A DNA stretch of 33,507 nucleotides from Flavobacteriaceae bacterium (GTDB taxonomy: Bacteria; Bacteroidota; Bacteroidia; Flavobacteriales; Flavobacteriaceae), in assembly GCA_030613745.1 (NCBI GenBank), contig JAUWLK010000002.1, forward strand, positions 1 to 33,507. The letters run 5' to 3'. The notes under the pieces are model-generated. The model was not told where the DNA came from and ran no database searches. It was given only the letters and a program-made list of their open reading frames with translations. Each line of letters starts with the position of its first letter. The first letter of the stretch is position 1. This document shows positions 1 to 10,290 of the stretch, in pieces. The translations under genes were made by a program, and so were the position numbers.

Positions 1-289
1 GTTTTAAAGTATCTGCTTTAGGTATTGCAGTAAGACCTGTTACTTGACTCTCTAAAGGCAAGTATGCATCATTTTGCTGTGCCATAATTTCATAAGCAGC
101 AATGTTTGGATAGACAAAAACCCTACTTGCTACAGGGGGTGAAAAAATATCATGAACCATGATTACTCCAACCTTATTTACTGATTTATGAAAGTCGGAA
201 GCTGTTATTACTATGGGTTCTTCTTTTTTACTGCAAGAAACCAAAAGTGTAATTGTCAATAATAATATTAGTTGATTTTTAATCATCAT
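1..289 (-). CDS. Vanadium-dependent haloperoxidase-like lipoprotein, N-terminal fragment
   Basis: This gene is not in the ORF track. It starts with ATG ATG at 289-284 and runs open off the left edge, giving 96 codons. The product begins with a lipoprotein signal ending in LLVSC (Cys19) and a charged KKEE stretch. The following text, with MVHDIFSPPVASR and VYPNIAAYE, matches my memory of the N-terminus of Bacteroidota vanadium-dependent haloperoxidase / PAP2-superfamily proteins. The catalytic His/Arg region lies outside the window, so activity cannot be judged. The start is 5 bp downstream of the stop of the last VCBS gene, so it is the fourth gene of that operon. The family assignment is by recall of N-terminal sequence only. 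Confidence 0.68.
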   Translation of the reverse strand, partial: MMIKNQLILLLTITLLVSCSKKEEPIVITASDFHKSVNKVGVIMVHDIFSPPVASRVFVYPNIAAYEIMAQQNDAYLPLESQVTGLTAIPKADTLK

Positions 290-294
290 ATAAT

Positions 295-3200
295 TTATTT
301 TTTTAATTCATAAACTTGAGCCATATCATCATTTATAGTAACCAATAAATAAGGTTTGTTATTTAAGCTTATTATATTTAGATGTCTAATAGATTTTTGT
401 GCAAAATCCAATCCTAATTGATATCCTGAAATTATTTCACTTTTATTTTTTATCACAGCTCCTGAAAATGAGTCAAATCTACCATGAAATGGTATTACAC
501 CAAAATAATTTCCTGCAGCTAAAATTTCGGTTTCCCCATCATTATCAAAATCATAATTCAAAAAACAGGTTATGGGTGATATTTGTAATTCCGATTGAAA
601 AGGGACAAAATTAAATTGTCCTTTTTTATTTTCTAAGTATCCTGATTGGAGTTCATGCACTTCCAATAGTTTAGCACTTTGGAGACTATTTTTATCAAAA
701 ACTTCTTCTATAGTTTTTCCGGCATAGCTTTTATAAGTATTGAATTTTTTTCTAAGACTTACTAGTTGTCCAGAAAGTTCATCTAAACCTAAAAGAGGAT
801 AATAGTTGCCATTTTTTTCTATAGTTATTATAGTTTCAGTACTTCCATTTAGATCAAAATCAGCATAATACATTTTCATGGGATATTTATTTGTTGCCTT
901 AAATCTAGTGTTAGTTCCCCAATTTCCTAATAAATAATCAATATCTCCATCATTATCAATATCAAAAGGAATAATACTCCGCCATAGACCATTTAGTTTT
1001 TGATTTAAAAGATCAACTTTAATAAGTAATCCATTTTGATTTTTGAAGAATTCAGGTTGCATCCATTCACCAACAACAATTAAATCTTTAACACCATCGT
1101 TATCAAAATCATCCCAAACTGCATCAGTGATCATTCCGACATTTTGTAGTTCTTCATTCTTTGCTAAAGAGAAACTGCCTTTATCGTTAATCAGGATATA
1201 TGAATTAGGAATTTTTCCAAAATCATTAGAAATAGTATTACCAGCTACAAAAAGATCTAGATCTCCATCATTATCAATATCATTGGTTTTAATTACAGAG
1301 GCGTTTTCAAAATAATCAGGAAGTTTAGTAGCTATGAATGTTGAATCTGTCTGAATATAATAACTGTCTAATAAAGGTTTCATTTTATTGTAAAAATCAG
1401 CCCCGCCAGATCCTAGAAAAAGGTCATTTTTTCCATCATTATTCAAGTCAGCAATTATAGCCGAAACATCTTCTTTGATAGAATCATTAGCTATAGTGAC
1501 AATTCTATTTTCAATATATATGGAATCTTTTTGTATATATATTTTTGAGGCTATGTGTTTAGAACCCCCAAAGAAAATATCCTCTTTGCCATCATTGTCA
1601 ATATCTCCTATTGCTGTTGCCGGTCCTCTGTCAGAAATTTGATATGGTATGAGTTTCTGTCTGTTAAAGTCAATATAATTATCTTCATCATGTTTAAAAT
1701 CAATTCCTAAATTATTTTTAACTCTTTTGAATAATATTTCAGTTTTTGGTTGAAGAGATTTGTATTCAAACGGTTTAGTATTTTCAGGAGAAATAATTAA
1801 TGTTTGATTGACAGCAATATTTTTTAATAATTGATATGTCTTATTTGGCCATATAATCTTAATTGAATCTATCTTCTCCACATTTCCATATCCAAAATGT
1901 ATGATTGGTTCGGATGATGCCTGAAATCCTCTTACAGTATATAATTCTTTATATTGTAGATTTCCATCAACATAACTAAATACTTTGGTACCAATACCAA
2001 AATGATTTGGATTAGGGTAATCAAATTTTATTTTTAAAAAATTTGCTTTGCTATTGGTTTTATTTATATATAAAGCAGCTTCATTATTGAGAATATTTAT
2101 TACTAAATCCAGATCTCCATCATTATCTAAATCGCCTAAGGCAGTAGCACCTGAAACCAATGTGTCATTTACGATCCAGTTTCCTGATTTATTCTCAAAA
2201 AACAAATCACTACCACCTTTAAAGATATAGTTATGAACCTTTCCGGAAGGCATCAGGTCTATCGCTTTTTGATCTACTAATTTAGTATTCATTATCTTTT
2301 TTTGAATTTGCTCACTGGATACGAATTTGATAAAATCTAAATCATTAGGGCGTTTAGGAATTCCATTTGAAATAAATAAATCTTGTTCACCATCCTGATT
2401 ATAATCAGCAAATAAAGGACTCCAACTCCAGTCTGTTGCTGCAATACCACTTAATAAAGCAGTTTCTAAATAATTACCATTTTGCTGATTAATGTACAAC
2501 ATGTTTCTTGTATACTGATAATGATAACCGTAATGTCCGGTACGTAATTTTTGAATTTGAATATCATCATCTCCTTCAGATGATTTTAAGGCCTTTTCAT
2601 CTTCAGGGAGCATATCTAAAGATATAATATCGGGCCAACCATCATGGTTAATATCAGCAACATCATTTCCCATTGAAGCTTGAGATGTATGTCCAAAAAA
2701 TTCTTTTAATCGTTCGCTAAAAGTGCCATCACCATTGTTAATATAATAGTAATCATCTTCATGAAAATCATTGCCAATAAAAATATCTGGATAACCATCT
2801 TGATTAAAATCGGCTATTGATATTCCGAGACCATAACCATTTGCACCACCAAAAATACCGGCTTGCTCACTAACATCAGTAAATTTTTCACCATCGTTTC
2901 GAAGTAATTTGTCTCCTGTTTGAAAATTTCTTTTATTTCTTATATCAGAACGACCAAAAGATTCTTGTGTATGTACAGCATGATTAAGAATGTATATGTC
3001 TAAATCTCCATCAAGGTCATAGTCTAAGAAAGCTATATTTGAACTGAATGTTTCAAAATCTAATCCATATTTAGCAGCACTTTCTGTAAATGTATTATCA
3101 CCATTATTGATATACAATTCGTTGTATCCGCCAAATCCGTTTATACCAATGACAGCACAAACATAAATATCTAAAAGACCATCACCGTTTATATCACCCA

Positions 3201-3543
3201 TTACAGATCCTGTATTCCAAGTACTGTTACCTGAAACACCTGCTGATTCAGTTATATCTTCAAATTTTAAATTGCCTTTATTCAGGTATAATTTGTTTTT
3301 TACCTGATTTCCTGAAAAGAAAATATCTGGAAGATCATCATTATTAATATCGCCAAGGGCAACACCTCCACCATTGTAAAAATACAAATAATCAAGAATA
3401 TTTAGATCGTTTTTTTCAGTAATCGTATTCTTAAAATCAATGCCAGTAGATTTTGAGGAAGGGTTTTTAAACAATTCTCCTTCTTTGGATATGCAACCAA
3501 GCAATACAAATGTTAAACTTATTAGTGCTAAATATTTATTCAT
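295..3543 (-). CDS. VCBS/FG-GAP repeat lipoprotein with ASPIC/UnbV domain (paralog 1)
   Basis: A predicted cell-surface or periplasmic beta-propeller lipoprotein of 1,082 residues. I start it at the internal Met of MNKYLAL rather than the track start, because this gives a clean signal peptide with lipobox LLGC (Cys17) and the start overlaps the stop of the upstream gene in ATGAATAA. Many FG-GAP/VCBS repeats with Asp-rich calcium loops (such as DINGDG and DLDNDGDLD) fill residues of about 40-420 and again about 625-1050. Between them, at about 512-582, sits an ASPIC/UnbV module (GIGTKV, RGFQASS, HFGYG, IIWP, NQTL). The function of such proteins is not established; binding of a polymer or a partner protein is an inference. 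It is third of three paralogs and is followed directly by the haloperoxidase-like gene. Confidence 0.85.
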   Translation of the reverse strand: MNKYLALISLTFVLLGCISKEGELFKNPSSKSTGIDFKNTITEKNDLNILDYLYFYNGGGVALGDINNDDLPDIFFSGNQVKNKLYLNKGNLKFEDITESAGVSGNSTWNTGSVMGDINGDGLLDIYVCAVIGINGFGGYNELYINNGDNTFTESAAKYGLDFETFSSNIAFLDYDLDGDLDIYILNHAVHTQESFGRSDIRNKRNFQTGDKLLRNDGEKFTDVSEQAGIFGGANGYGLGISIADFNQDGYPDIFIGNDFHEDDYYYINNGDGTFSERLKEFFGHTSQASMGNDVADINHDGWPDIISLDMLPEDEKALKSSEGDDDIQIQKLRTGHYGYHYQYTRNMLYINQQNGNYLETALLSGIAATDWSWSPLFADYNQDGEQDLFISNGIPKRPNDLDFIKFVSSEQIQKKIMNTKLVDQKAIDLMPSGKVHNYIFKGGSDLFFENKSGNWIVNDTLVSGATALGDLDNDGDLDLVINILNNEAALYINKTNSKANFLKIKFDYPNPNHFGIGTKVFSYVDGNLQYKELYTVRGFQASSEPIIHFGYGNVEKIDSIKIIWPNKTYQLLKNIAVNQTLIISPENTKPFEYKSLQPKTEILFKRVKNNLGIDFKHDEDNYIDFNRQKLIPYQISDRGPATAIGDIDNDGKEDIFFGGSKHIASKIYIQKDSIYIENRIVTIANDSIKEDVSAIIADLNNDGKNDLFLGSGGADFYNKMKPLLDSYYIQTDSTFIATKLPDYFENASVIKTNDIDNDGDLDLFVAGNTISNDFGKIPNSYILINDKGSFSLAKNEELQNVGMITDAVWDDFDNDGVKDLIVVGEWMQPEFFKNQNGLLIKVDLLNQKLNGLWRSIIPFDIDNDGDIDYLLGNWGTNTRFKATNKYPMKMYYADFDLNGSTETIITIEKNGNYYPLLGLDELSGQLVSLRKKFNTYKSYAGKTIEEVFDKNSLQSAKLLEVHELQSGYLENKKGQFNFVPFQSELQISPITCFLNYDFDNDGETEILAAGNYFGVIPFHGRFDSFSGAVIKNKSEIISGYQLGLDFAQKSIRHLNIISLNNKPYLLVTINDDMAQVYELKK

Positions 3544-6500
3544 TGATCGAGAAAATTTTAGGTTTTTCATCATTGATAGCAAAAAGGAAAAATACTTTAC
3601 CATTTTTATCTTTAAATTGCTTTATATGTTTTACTTCACTTTTAATAAAAATTCCACTTTTGTCATAGTTTTGCCATGTGAATTCAAGATTACCATCATT
3701 TAATAAAACATCTCCGTAGTCTGCATCTAGCCGAGAGAATTGAGGTTTAAACTCAAAATTATTACCGGCCATGATAAGATCTAAATTCCCATCTTTATCA
3801 ATGTCAGTACATACAATGCCATTAATACATGAAAATTGTACTCGGGTTGGTAGTTTTTTAATAGTAAACTTACCATTGCCTTCATTAATAGCGATTATAG
3901 TTTCTGAAATGTTCATTTTTTTCATAATGGTATTTTGAAATATTTCTTCTGAAAATAATTCACTTACAGTTTTATGAGCATATTCAGAAGCTTTTAAGTT
4001 TTGTTTTTTTAGAAATGAGATTTGATTAGTAAGTTCTTTCTTCATATGAATAGGGTAATCCTTCCCATCAATATTTCGAGTCATAATTTGCTCAATAGTA
4101 CCATTATTATCAAAATCATTTATCCACATTTTCATTGGATTTTCTTGAGAAGCTCTATAAAGCGTGTTATTACCCTGGTTGCCAAAAATAAAATCCATAT
4201 CTCCATCATTATCAAGGTCTGCAGTCCCAATAGCATTCCATATTCCATAATAATCATCTAATGTAGAAGTTAGCTTAACAAGTCTTCGTCCATTATTTTT
4301 ATAAATTTTTGGAGTATCCCATTCTGAAACAGTAATAAGATCTTTTTTGTTATCATTATTTACATCTATCCAAATAGCATCGGTAATCATACCTGCATCT
4401 TTAAGATCGTATGCTATTCGTTCTGTTGCATTATTAAAAGTTCCATCTCCATTATTTTCTAAAAACAAGTGGTTTGGATTCACTCCATAATTACTTACAA
4501 TACTTCTTGATCCAATAAACACGTCTATATCTCCATCGTTATCAAAATCATGTGGACTAATTACAGCTGTGTTTTTATTTACAGTTGGTATAAAGGTTTC
4601 TGATTTAGAAAAATAACCCTTACCATTATTTAGATATAATCTGGTTTTATAAGTATTTTCCTCGCCGATTTGATTTCCTCCAGAACCTACCATTAGATCC
4701 AAATCTCCATCACCATCAACATCAAAAAATGCTGCAGCAGTGTCTTCAAAGTCCTCATCTGAAACAAATACCTGTTGCGTATTTATTTTTAATTTACCTT
4801 TTCCTTTATGTAGATAGATTATTCCTGATTGACCTTTGGCTCCTCCAATAAAGACATCTTCATTTCCATCATTATTTATATCGCCTATAGCCAAGGCAGG
4901 ACCTTCTTGTGAAAGCATTTTTGTAATAAGACCTTCATGATTAAAATCTGAATACATATTTTCTTCATGTGCCACTAATTTATTATTAGTTATTTCAGTT
5001 AGAAGGGTTTTAATTTTTCCTTTTTTAAAAGGAATGAAAACTTCTGAAGCTTCTGATTGTTTTAAAGTTAAAACCTGATTTGCTTGAATATTTGTTAATT
5101 TTTGTGTTTTATCGTCAGGCCAAATTACACGGAGGGAGTCAATACTTTCCGAAGTACCTAACCCGATGGTCATGACATAATCTACAGATGATTGAAACCC
5201 TCTGGATGACACTAGTTCCTGAATTACAATATTATCGTCATAATAAAGTTTTATTGAGGTTCCTATTGCAAATTTATTACTTTGTTTGCCTATGAAGTTC
5301 AATTTTATATAGTTATTATCGGTCAGAGTTTCGGCATTATTTCTATAAATAAAAGCTTCCATATTTACATTGTTGATTACCAAATCGAGATCTCCATCAT
5401 TATCTAAGTCGCCATAAGCAGCTCCATTTGACATACTCGGAATTTCAAAGCCCCATTCTTTATTAGCATTGTTAAAAGTAAGATCACGATTGTTTTTGTA
5501 AGCATAATTTGGCTGAGGTTTAACAGGCATTCTATTAATTATGGAGTCAATAGCTTCCTTTTTACCCGTTAATGCCATGTTTTGAATGATTTCATTAGCA
5601 AAATAATCCACAAAATCAATATCAGTTAGATCATGGTTGATCCCATTTGTGACAAAAATATCTCTAAAACCGTCATTATCCATATCAAAGATTAGACCTG
5701 CCCAACTCCAATCTGTTGAAGAAATTCCACTAAAGCAGGCAATTTCCGAAAAAGTATTATTACCATTATTTAACTGGAGAGTGTTTTGTATGTATTGCTG
5801 ATAAAAATCTTTGCTTTGTTTCAATTTATATATATTATAACCTTCAAACTCCATTACTGATTTAACACGTTGATCACCTTCGGGTAACATATCGGTAATA
5901 AAAATATCTATTAAACCATCATTATTAATATCTCCCATATCTATTCCCATAGCAGAAAGTGATAGATGTGATGTCCAATTTTTAACTTCTTCTGTAAATG
6001 TACCATCGTGATTATTTATATATAAATAATCACGTTCATAAAAATCATTAGAAACATATATATCAGGATATAGATCCCCATTAATATCACTTATCATCAC
6101 TCCTAAACCAAACCCTATAAGGCTTCCATAAATACCTGCTTCTTCACTTACATCAGTAAATCTACCTCCATCATTTCGTAAAAGCATATCTCCAACTCCT
6201 CTAAAAATACCAGGCACACCTTCCCAATCCTGTGCTCTGACTTCTCTTTGCTTGGCATAAGCTAAACTAGTAACAGGAATATTACTATTGTTAAGAATAT
6301 AGGCATCCAAATCACCATCTTTATCATAATCGAAAAAGGTTGCATGTGTTGTAAAGCCGGTTTTAGCTAAATTATATTGTTCGGCTTTTTCAGTAAAAGT
6401 AAGATCTCCGTTATTAATATATAAATCATTATCATGATTATTACCTTCCAAATTTCCTGCATTACTTACATAAATATCCAGTAAACCATCCTGATTTATA

Positions 6501-6895
6501 TCAACCATAGTTACACCTGTTGACCAAGGTTTATTACCTGAAACACCTGCAGACTCAGAAATATCTTCAAACGTAAGATTACCTTTATTTAAGTATAGCT
6601 TATTGGGTCTCATATTAGCTGTCATATAAATATCTGGAAGCCCATCATTATTAATATCACCAATAGCAACACCACCACCATTATAAAAGTTTCTGTATTT
6701 AAATATGTTGAATTTTTTTTGGTTTACAACTTCGTTAATAAAATCTACACCAGTCTCTTCTGAACTAAGTAGAGTAAACAATGTCGCAATATTATCTTTT
6801 GATTTTAGTTCTCCTTCTTTTTTTGATTCACAAGAAAAAAATAATATTGTGCTTATCAAAATTATTACCAAGTTTTTAAATAGTTTAAATTTCAT
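3536..6895 (-). CDS. VCBS/FG-GAP repeat lipoprotein with ASPIC/UnbV domain (paralog 2)
   Basis: A 1,119-residue paralog with the same architecture: lipoprotein signal ending FFSC (Cys22) followed by ESKKEGE, an N-terminal set of Asp-rich FG-GAP/VCBS repeats (YNGGGVAIGDINNDGLPD onward), an ASPIC/UnbV module at about 538-612 (AIGTSI, SSRGFQSS, IGLG, VIWPDD, NQVL), and a second repeat block to about residue 1080. The acidic and Lys-rich residues after the Cys resemble Bacteroidota lipoprotein surface-export signals, so surface exposure is plausible but inferred. The start lies 2 bp after the stop of paralog 3. Its last codons overlap the start of paralog 1 by 8 nt, which suggests translational coupling and a fixed stoichiometry. 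Confidence 0.87.
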   Translation of the reverse strand: MKFKLFKNLVIILISTILFFSCESKKEGELKSKDNIATLFTLLSSEETGVDFINEVVNQKKFNIFKYRNFYNGGGVAIGDINNDGLPDIYMTANMRPNKLYLNKGNLTFEDISESAGVSGNKPWSTGVTMVDINQDGLLDIYVSNAGNLEGNNHDNDLYINNGDLTFTEKAEQYNLAKTGFTTHATFFDYDKDGDLDAYILNNSNIPVTSLAYAKQREVRAQDWEGVPGIFRGVGDMLLRNDGGRFTDVSEEAGIYGSLIGFGLGVMISDINGDLYPDIYVSNDFYERDYLYINNHDGTFTEEVKNWTSHLSLSAMGIDMGDINNDGLIDIFITDMLPEGDQRVKSVMEFEGYNIYKLKQSKDFYQQYIQNTLQLNNGNNTFSEIACFSGISSTDWSWAGLIFDMDNDGFRDIFVTNGINHDLTDIDFVDYFANEIIQNMALTGKKEAIDSIINRMPVKPQPNYAYKNNRDLTFNNANKEWGFEIPSMSNGAAYGDLDNDGDLDLVINNVNMEAFIYRNNAETLTDNNYIKLNFIGKQSNKFAIGTSIKLYYDDNIVIQELVSSRGFQSSVDYVMTIGLGTSESIDSLRVIWPDDKTQKLTNIQANQVLTLKQSEASEVFIPFKKGKIKTLLTEITNNKLVAHEENMYSDFNHEGLITKMLSQEGPALAIGDINNDGNEDVFIGGAKGQSGIIYLHKGKGKLKINTQQVFVSDEDFEDTAAAFFDVDGDGDLDLMVGSGGNQIGEENTYKTRLYLNNGKGYFSKSETFIPTVNKNTAVISPHDFDNDGDIDVFIGSRSIVSNYGVNPNHLFLENNGDGTFNNATERIAYDLKDAGMITDAIWIDVNNDNKKDLITVSEWDTPKIYKNNGRRLVKLTSTLDDYYGIWNAIGTADLDNDGDMDFIFGNQGNNTLYRASQENPMKMWINDFDNNGTIEQIMTRNIDGKDYPIHMKKELTNQISFLKKQNLKASEYAHKTVSELFSEEIFQNTIMKKMNISETIIAINEGNGKFTIKKLPTRVQFSCINGIVCTDIDKDGNLDLIMAGNNFEFKPQFSRLDADYGDVLLNDGNLEFTWQNYDKSGIFIKSEVKHIKQFKDKNGKVFFLFAINDEKPKIFSINE

Positions 6896-6897
6896 TT

Positions 6898-9800
6898 TTA
6901 GTTCTTCTTCTTTTTTATAAAAATAGGAGTATTGTTATTTATAGTAATAATTAAGTACTCAATTTCGTTTATTTTTATTTTTTTAATATCTCTAGCTTGA
7001 CCTGAAATATCAAAAGATGGATTTGGTTTTACTTTAAAAAATCCTTTTTGGTCATTGAGTAGTAATGTACCATGAAAAGCATCTAATCTACCCAATTGTG
7101 TACTAATATCATAATCATTTCCAGCAATTAATATATCTTTAAAACCATCTCTATTAAAATCATCCAAATACAAAGTTCTAATAGAAGATACCTGTGTTAA
7201 AAAAGGTAATTTTATTTTATTAAATTTATTTTCCCCTGTATTTTCAAAATAACAACTTGCCAACTCAAATACTTGTTTTTTATAAGCATCATTTAATTTA
7301 TCACTAGCAAACAAGTTTGAGAAATCAGACCGAGCAAAATCAGTATAAGAAAGGAATTTTTTATTGAGCATTGGTATCTGTTTGGTCAGATTATCTTTTG
7401 AAGAGAAAACAGTCTCTTTCGTTTGAGTATAGTAAGAAACTATTGCTTCATCTTTGCCATTATTATCAAAATCATTAATGTATAATTGTAAAGGTTCATG
7501 TTTTGAAGCGTTTAAACGAGTGTTTAAGCCCCAATTACCAACAACAAAATCAATATCACCATCCTTATCAAAATCATCTGCTTTTATTTTGTTCCACCAG
7601 CCATTAGTATACTTCAGGTTATTTTTAGATTGTAATTTAAATTGATTTTTATGATTAATAAAAATGGAAATTGGCATCCAGTGCCCTATTGCAATTATGT
7701 CAAGAAGTTTATCACCGTTTAAGTCTATTATAGCCAAGTCTTCTATTAAACCAATATTGGATAAATCTTTAGCAATAATTGTACTTACGTCTTTGAAATT
7801 TCCATGTCCATCATTTTCAAAAATATAATTCTTTGCTGATCTCCCAAAATTTTGTGGAAGTGCATTTGATCCTATTATAATATCTTGATCACCATCAAGA
7901 TCAAAATCAAATGCTTTAACTACTGATGCATTTATTTCAATTTTTTTAAATGCATTACTTAACTTAAAGTTTCCATTCTCATTGAGGTACAGTCTTGGCA
8001 CTAATGCTGTTCCTGATTTAAATTCATTTCCACCAGAGACAACCAAAAGATCTTGATCTCCATCATTATCAGCATCAAAAAAAAGATTATCAGTATCTTC
8101 ATTAATACTGTTTTTTTCAAAAGATTCCTGTAAAGAAATTGAAAATACCCCTTTTTTATTCTGAATATACAGTGTTCCAGGTTGTTTTTTAGCTCCACCA
8201 ATAAAAATATCATCTAAACCATCTGTATTAATATCACCAACTGATATTTTTGGACCTTCAAATCCTTTTGTATAAGGGATTAAAGGTTCCCGGTTAAACT
8301 CATAAGATGGTAGTTCCTGATGTTTAAGTTTTATGGGAGAATCAACATTAGTTAAAAAACTATCATTTTGAGAATTAAAGGAATAAAAGTCACCTGAAGC
8401 CTCATTATATTTTAACGCTATTGATATATTGGATTTGATTTTTTTTAAAGTTTGAAACTTTCCACCTGGCCAAATTACAGTAAGTGAATCAGCAAAGTCA
8501 TATTTCCCAATACCAATATTTAATTCTGGTGAAATTGCTGATAAATAACCTCGTGATAAAAAATTTTCATTTGTAATAGTCAATGAATCTAAATAAACAA
8601 TAACTTTAGATCCAATTCCAAATTTATTTTTAAAAGGACCTTTAAATTTAATTTTTAAATAATTGTTTTTAATTTTTATATCAGATTTGTTTTCTAAAAT
8701 AAATGCTTTGTCGTTTACATTATTAACAACAATATCTAAATCACCATCATTATCAAGATCTGCATATATTACACCATTACTAAATGAAGGAATCTTTTCA
8801 AACCAATTATCAGTATAATTTGAAAAAGTTAAATCTGCATTATTTTTAAAAAAATAATTTGAAAGTTTTTTTTCTGGAATTTCATTTGTAAAAGCCATAT
8901 CTTCATAACTCATTCCTTTATTGATACGTTTTTGAATTTTTTCATTGACAATAAAGTTTATAAAGTCCATATCATTGGTGGCGCCTTTTATTCCATTAGA
9001 AATAAAAATATCTTTATAACCATCATTATCAAGATCAACAATGAGTGGCCCCCAAGACCAATCGGTTGCAACTATACCCGAAGCAAATGCAATTTCGCTG
9101 TATTTTGTATTGCCTAGATTTAAATGCAATGTGTTTTGTGTAAATTGAGCTTGATAACCTTTTTTTAAATATTGACCATAAATTTGATTATCATATTCTG
9201 AACCTGATTTTTTATATGTTTCTATATTTTCTGGAAGCATATCTAAAGAAACAATATCAGTAAGTCCGTCATTATTTATATCAGCGATATCATTTCCCAT
9301 TGAAGCCTGTGAGGTATGCCCTAAATTTGTTATATCTTTTGAAATGATCTCTTCAAAAGTTCCGTTTTTTTGATTGATGTACAAATAATCATTTTCAAAA
9401 AAATCATTTCCAATATATATATCAGGGTAACCATCATTATTTAGGTCACTAATAGATAAACCTAAGCCATAACCTATTTTTCCTTGAAAAATTCCTGCTT
9501 CTTGAGATATTTCTATATACTTACCATTATCATTTTTAAACAATTTATCACCGGAAAAGCTATCAATCTCGTTTCTTTGACTTCCTTTACCATAAGTTCT
9601 GTTTGGATAAACGGAATGATTCATTAAGAACATATCCAAATCTCCGTCTAAATCGAAATCAAAAAAAGAAGATTGTGTAGCAAAACTTAAAATATCTAGA
9701 TTGTAAGCTTTTGCATTTTCTTTAAATGTAGGATTACCATCACTTGATAATCCTTGATTGATATAAAGTAAGTTTTTACCTTTAATATTTTTAAAATCAC

Positions 9801-10191
9801 CTACTTTGCAAATATAGATATCAAGTAAGTTATCATGGTTAATATCAACAAGTGTAACTCCGTTAGTCCATTCTTCAGAATTATTTATACCTGCTTTTAA
9901 AGATATATCTTCAAACTGTAAATTACCTTTATTTAAATATAGCTTATCATGAACTTGATTGCCGGTAAAATACAAGTCAATTAATCCATCATTATTAAAA
10001 TCTCCTGCAGCAATTCCTGCACCATTATAATAATAAAGGTAAGAAAGTATGTTTAAAGAAGGAGTTGGTGATAATTTGTTGTTGAATTGAATTCCTGTAT
10101 TATTTTTTAATACGAATAATTTTTTTTTATCATTACAAGAATTAAATAAAAATATAATAAATAAAAAATATAATACTTGAGATGGTTTCAT
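6898..10191 (-). CDS. VCBS/FG-GAP repeat lipoprotein with ASPIC/UnbV domain (paralog 3, first in operon)
   Basis: A 1,097-residue paralog, promoter-proximal in the operon. The chosen start is MKPSQVLYF (Met7 of the track ORF), because it gives a standard lipoprotein signal ending FNSC (Cys19); the track start at 10209 only adds six residues before it. FG-GAP/VCBS repeats with DxNxDG loops occupy the first third and the last 450 residues. The ASPIC/UnbV module at about 520-590 shows GIGSKV, LSRGYLSA, IGIG and VIWPGG. The ASPIC arginine-glycine segment reads RGYLSA rather than the RGFQSS/RGFQAS of the other two, so the paralogs have diverged in this module. Divergent from the two-component system at 10491. 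Confidence 0.86.
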   Translation of the reverse strand: MKPSQVLYFLFIIFLFNSCNDKKKLFVLKNNTGIQFNNKLSPTPSLNILSYLYYYNGAGIAAGDFNNDGLIDLYFTGNQVHDKLYLNKGNLQFEDISLKAGINNSEEWTNGVTLVDINHDNLLDIYICKVGDFKNIKGKNLLYINQGLSSDGNPTFKENAKAYNLDILSFATQSSFFDFDLDGDLDMFLMNHSVYPNRTYGKGSQRNEIDSFSGDKLFKNDNGKYIEISQEAGIFQGKIGYGLGLSISDLNNDGYPDIYIGNDFFENDYLYINQKNGTFEEIISKDITNLGHTSQASMGNDIADINNDGLTDIVSLDMLPENIETYKKSGSEYDNQIYGQYLKKGYQAQFTQNTLHLNLGNTKYSEIAFASGIVATDWSWGPLIVDLDNDGYKDIFISNGIKGATNDMDFINFIVNEKIQKRINKGMSYEDMAFTNEIPEKKLSNYFFKNNADLTFSNYTDNWFEKIPSFSNGVIYADLDNDGDLDIVVNNVNDKAFILENKSDIKIKNNYLKIKFKGPFKNKFGIGSKVIVYLDSLTITNENFLSRGYLSAISPELNIGIGKYDFADSLTVIWPGGKFQTLKKIKSNISIALKYNEASGDFYSFNSQNDSFLTNVDSPIKLKHQELPSYEFNREPLIPYTKGFEGPKISVGDINTDGLDDIFIGGAKKQPGTLYIQNKKGVFSISLQESFEKNSINEDTDNLFFDADNDGDQDLLVVSGGNEFKSGTALVPRLYLNENGNFKLSNAFKKIEINASVVKAFDFDLDGDQDIIIGSNALPQNFGRSAKNYIFENDGHGNFKDVSTIIAKDLSNIGLIEDLAIIDLNGDKLLDIIAIGHWMPISIFINHKNQFKLQSKNNLKYTNGWWNKIKADDFDKDGDIDFVVGNWGLNTRLNASKHEPLQLYINDFDNNGKDEAIVSYYTQTKETVFSSKDNLTKQIPMLNKKFLSYTDFARSDFSNLFASDKLNDAYKKQVFELASCYFENTGENKFNKIKLPFLTQVSSIRTLYLDDFNRDGFKDILIAGNDYDISTQLGRLDAFHGTLLLNDQKGFFKVKPNPSFDISGQARDIKKIKINEIEYLIITINNNTPIFIKKKKN

Positions 10192-10290
10192 TATATTAAA
10201 AAATACCAATTATTAAAGATAAGTTTAACACAGTGTTTTCAATTTATAAAACTAATTTAAATATTTAGGAATACCTTCTGGTTTTTCATA

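Noticed and set aside
399-3703. Plus-strand ORFs at 399, 1043, 2048 and 3440, and similar ones at 4022, 6705, 7454 and 8932
   Set aside because: They are antisense shadows of the VCBS genes; the Asp/Asn-rich repeats leave the opposite strand open. Their products show Ser/Pro/Ile-rich low-complexity text without domains.
295-10191. Many near-identical short DNA repeats such as CCATCATTATTAATATC in the first 10 kb
   Set aside because: They encode the calcium-binding DxNxDG loops in frame and are explained by the protein repeats, not by a DNA-level repeat.
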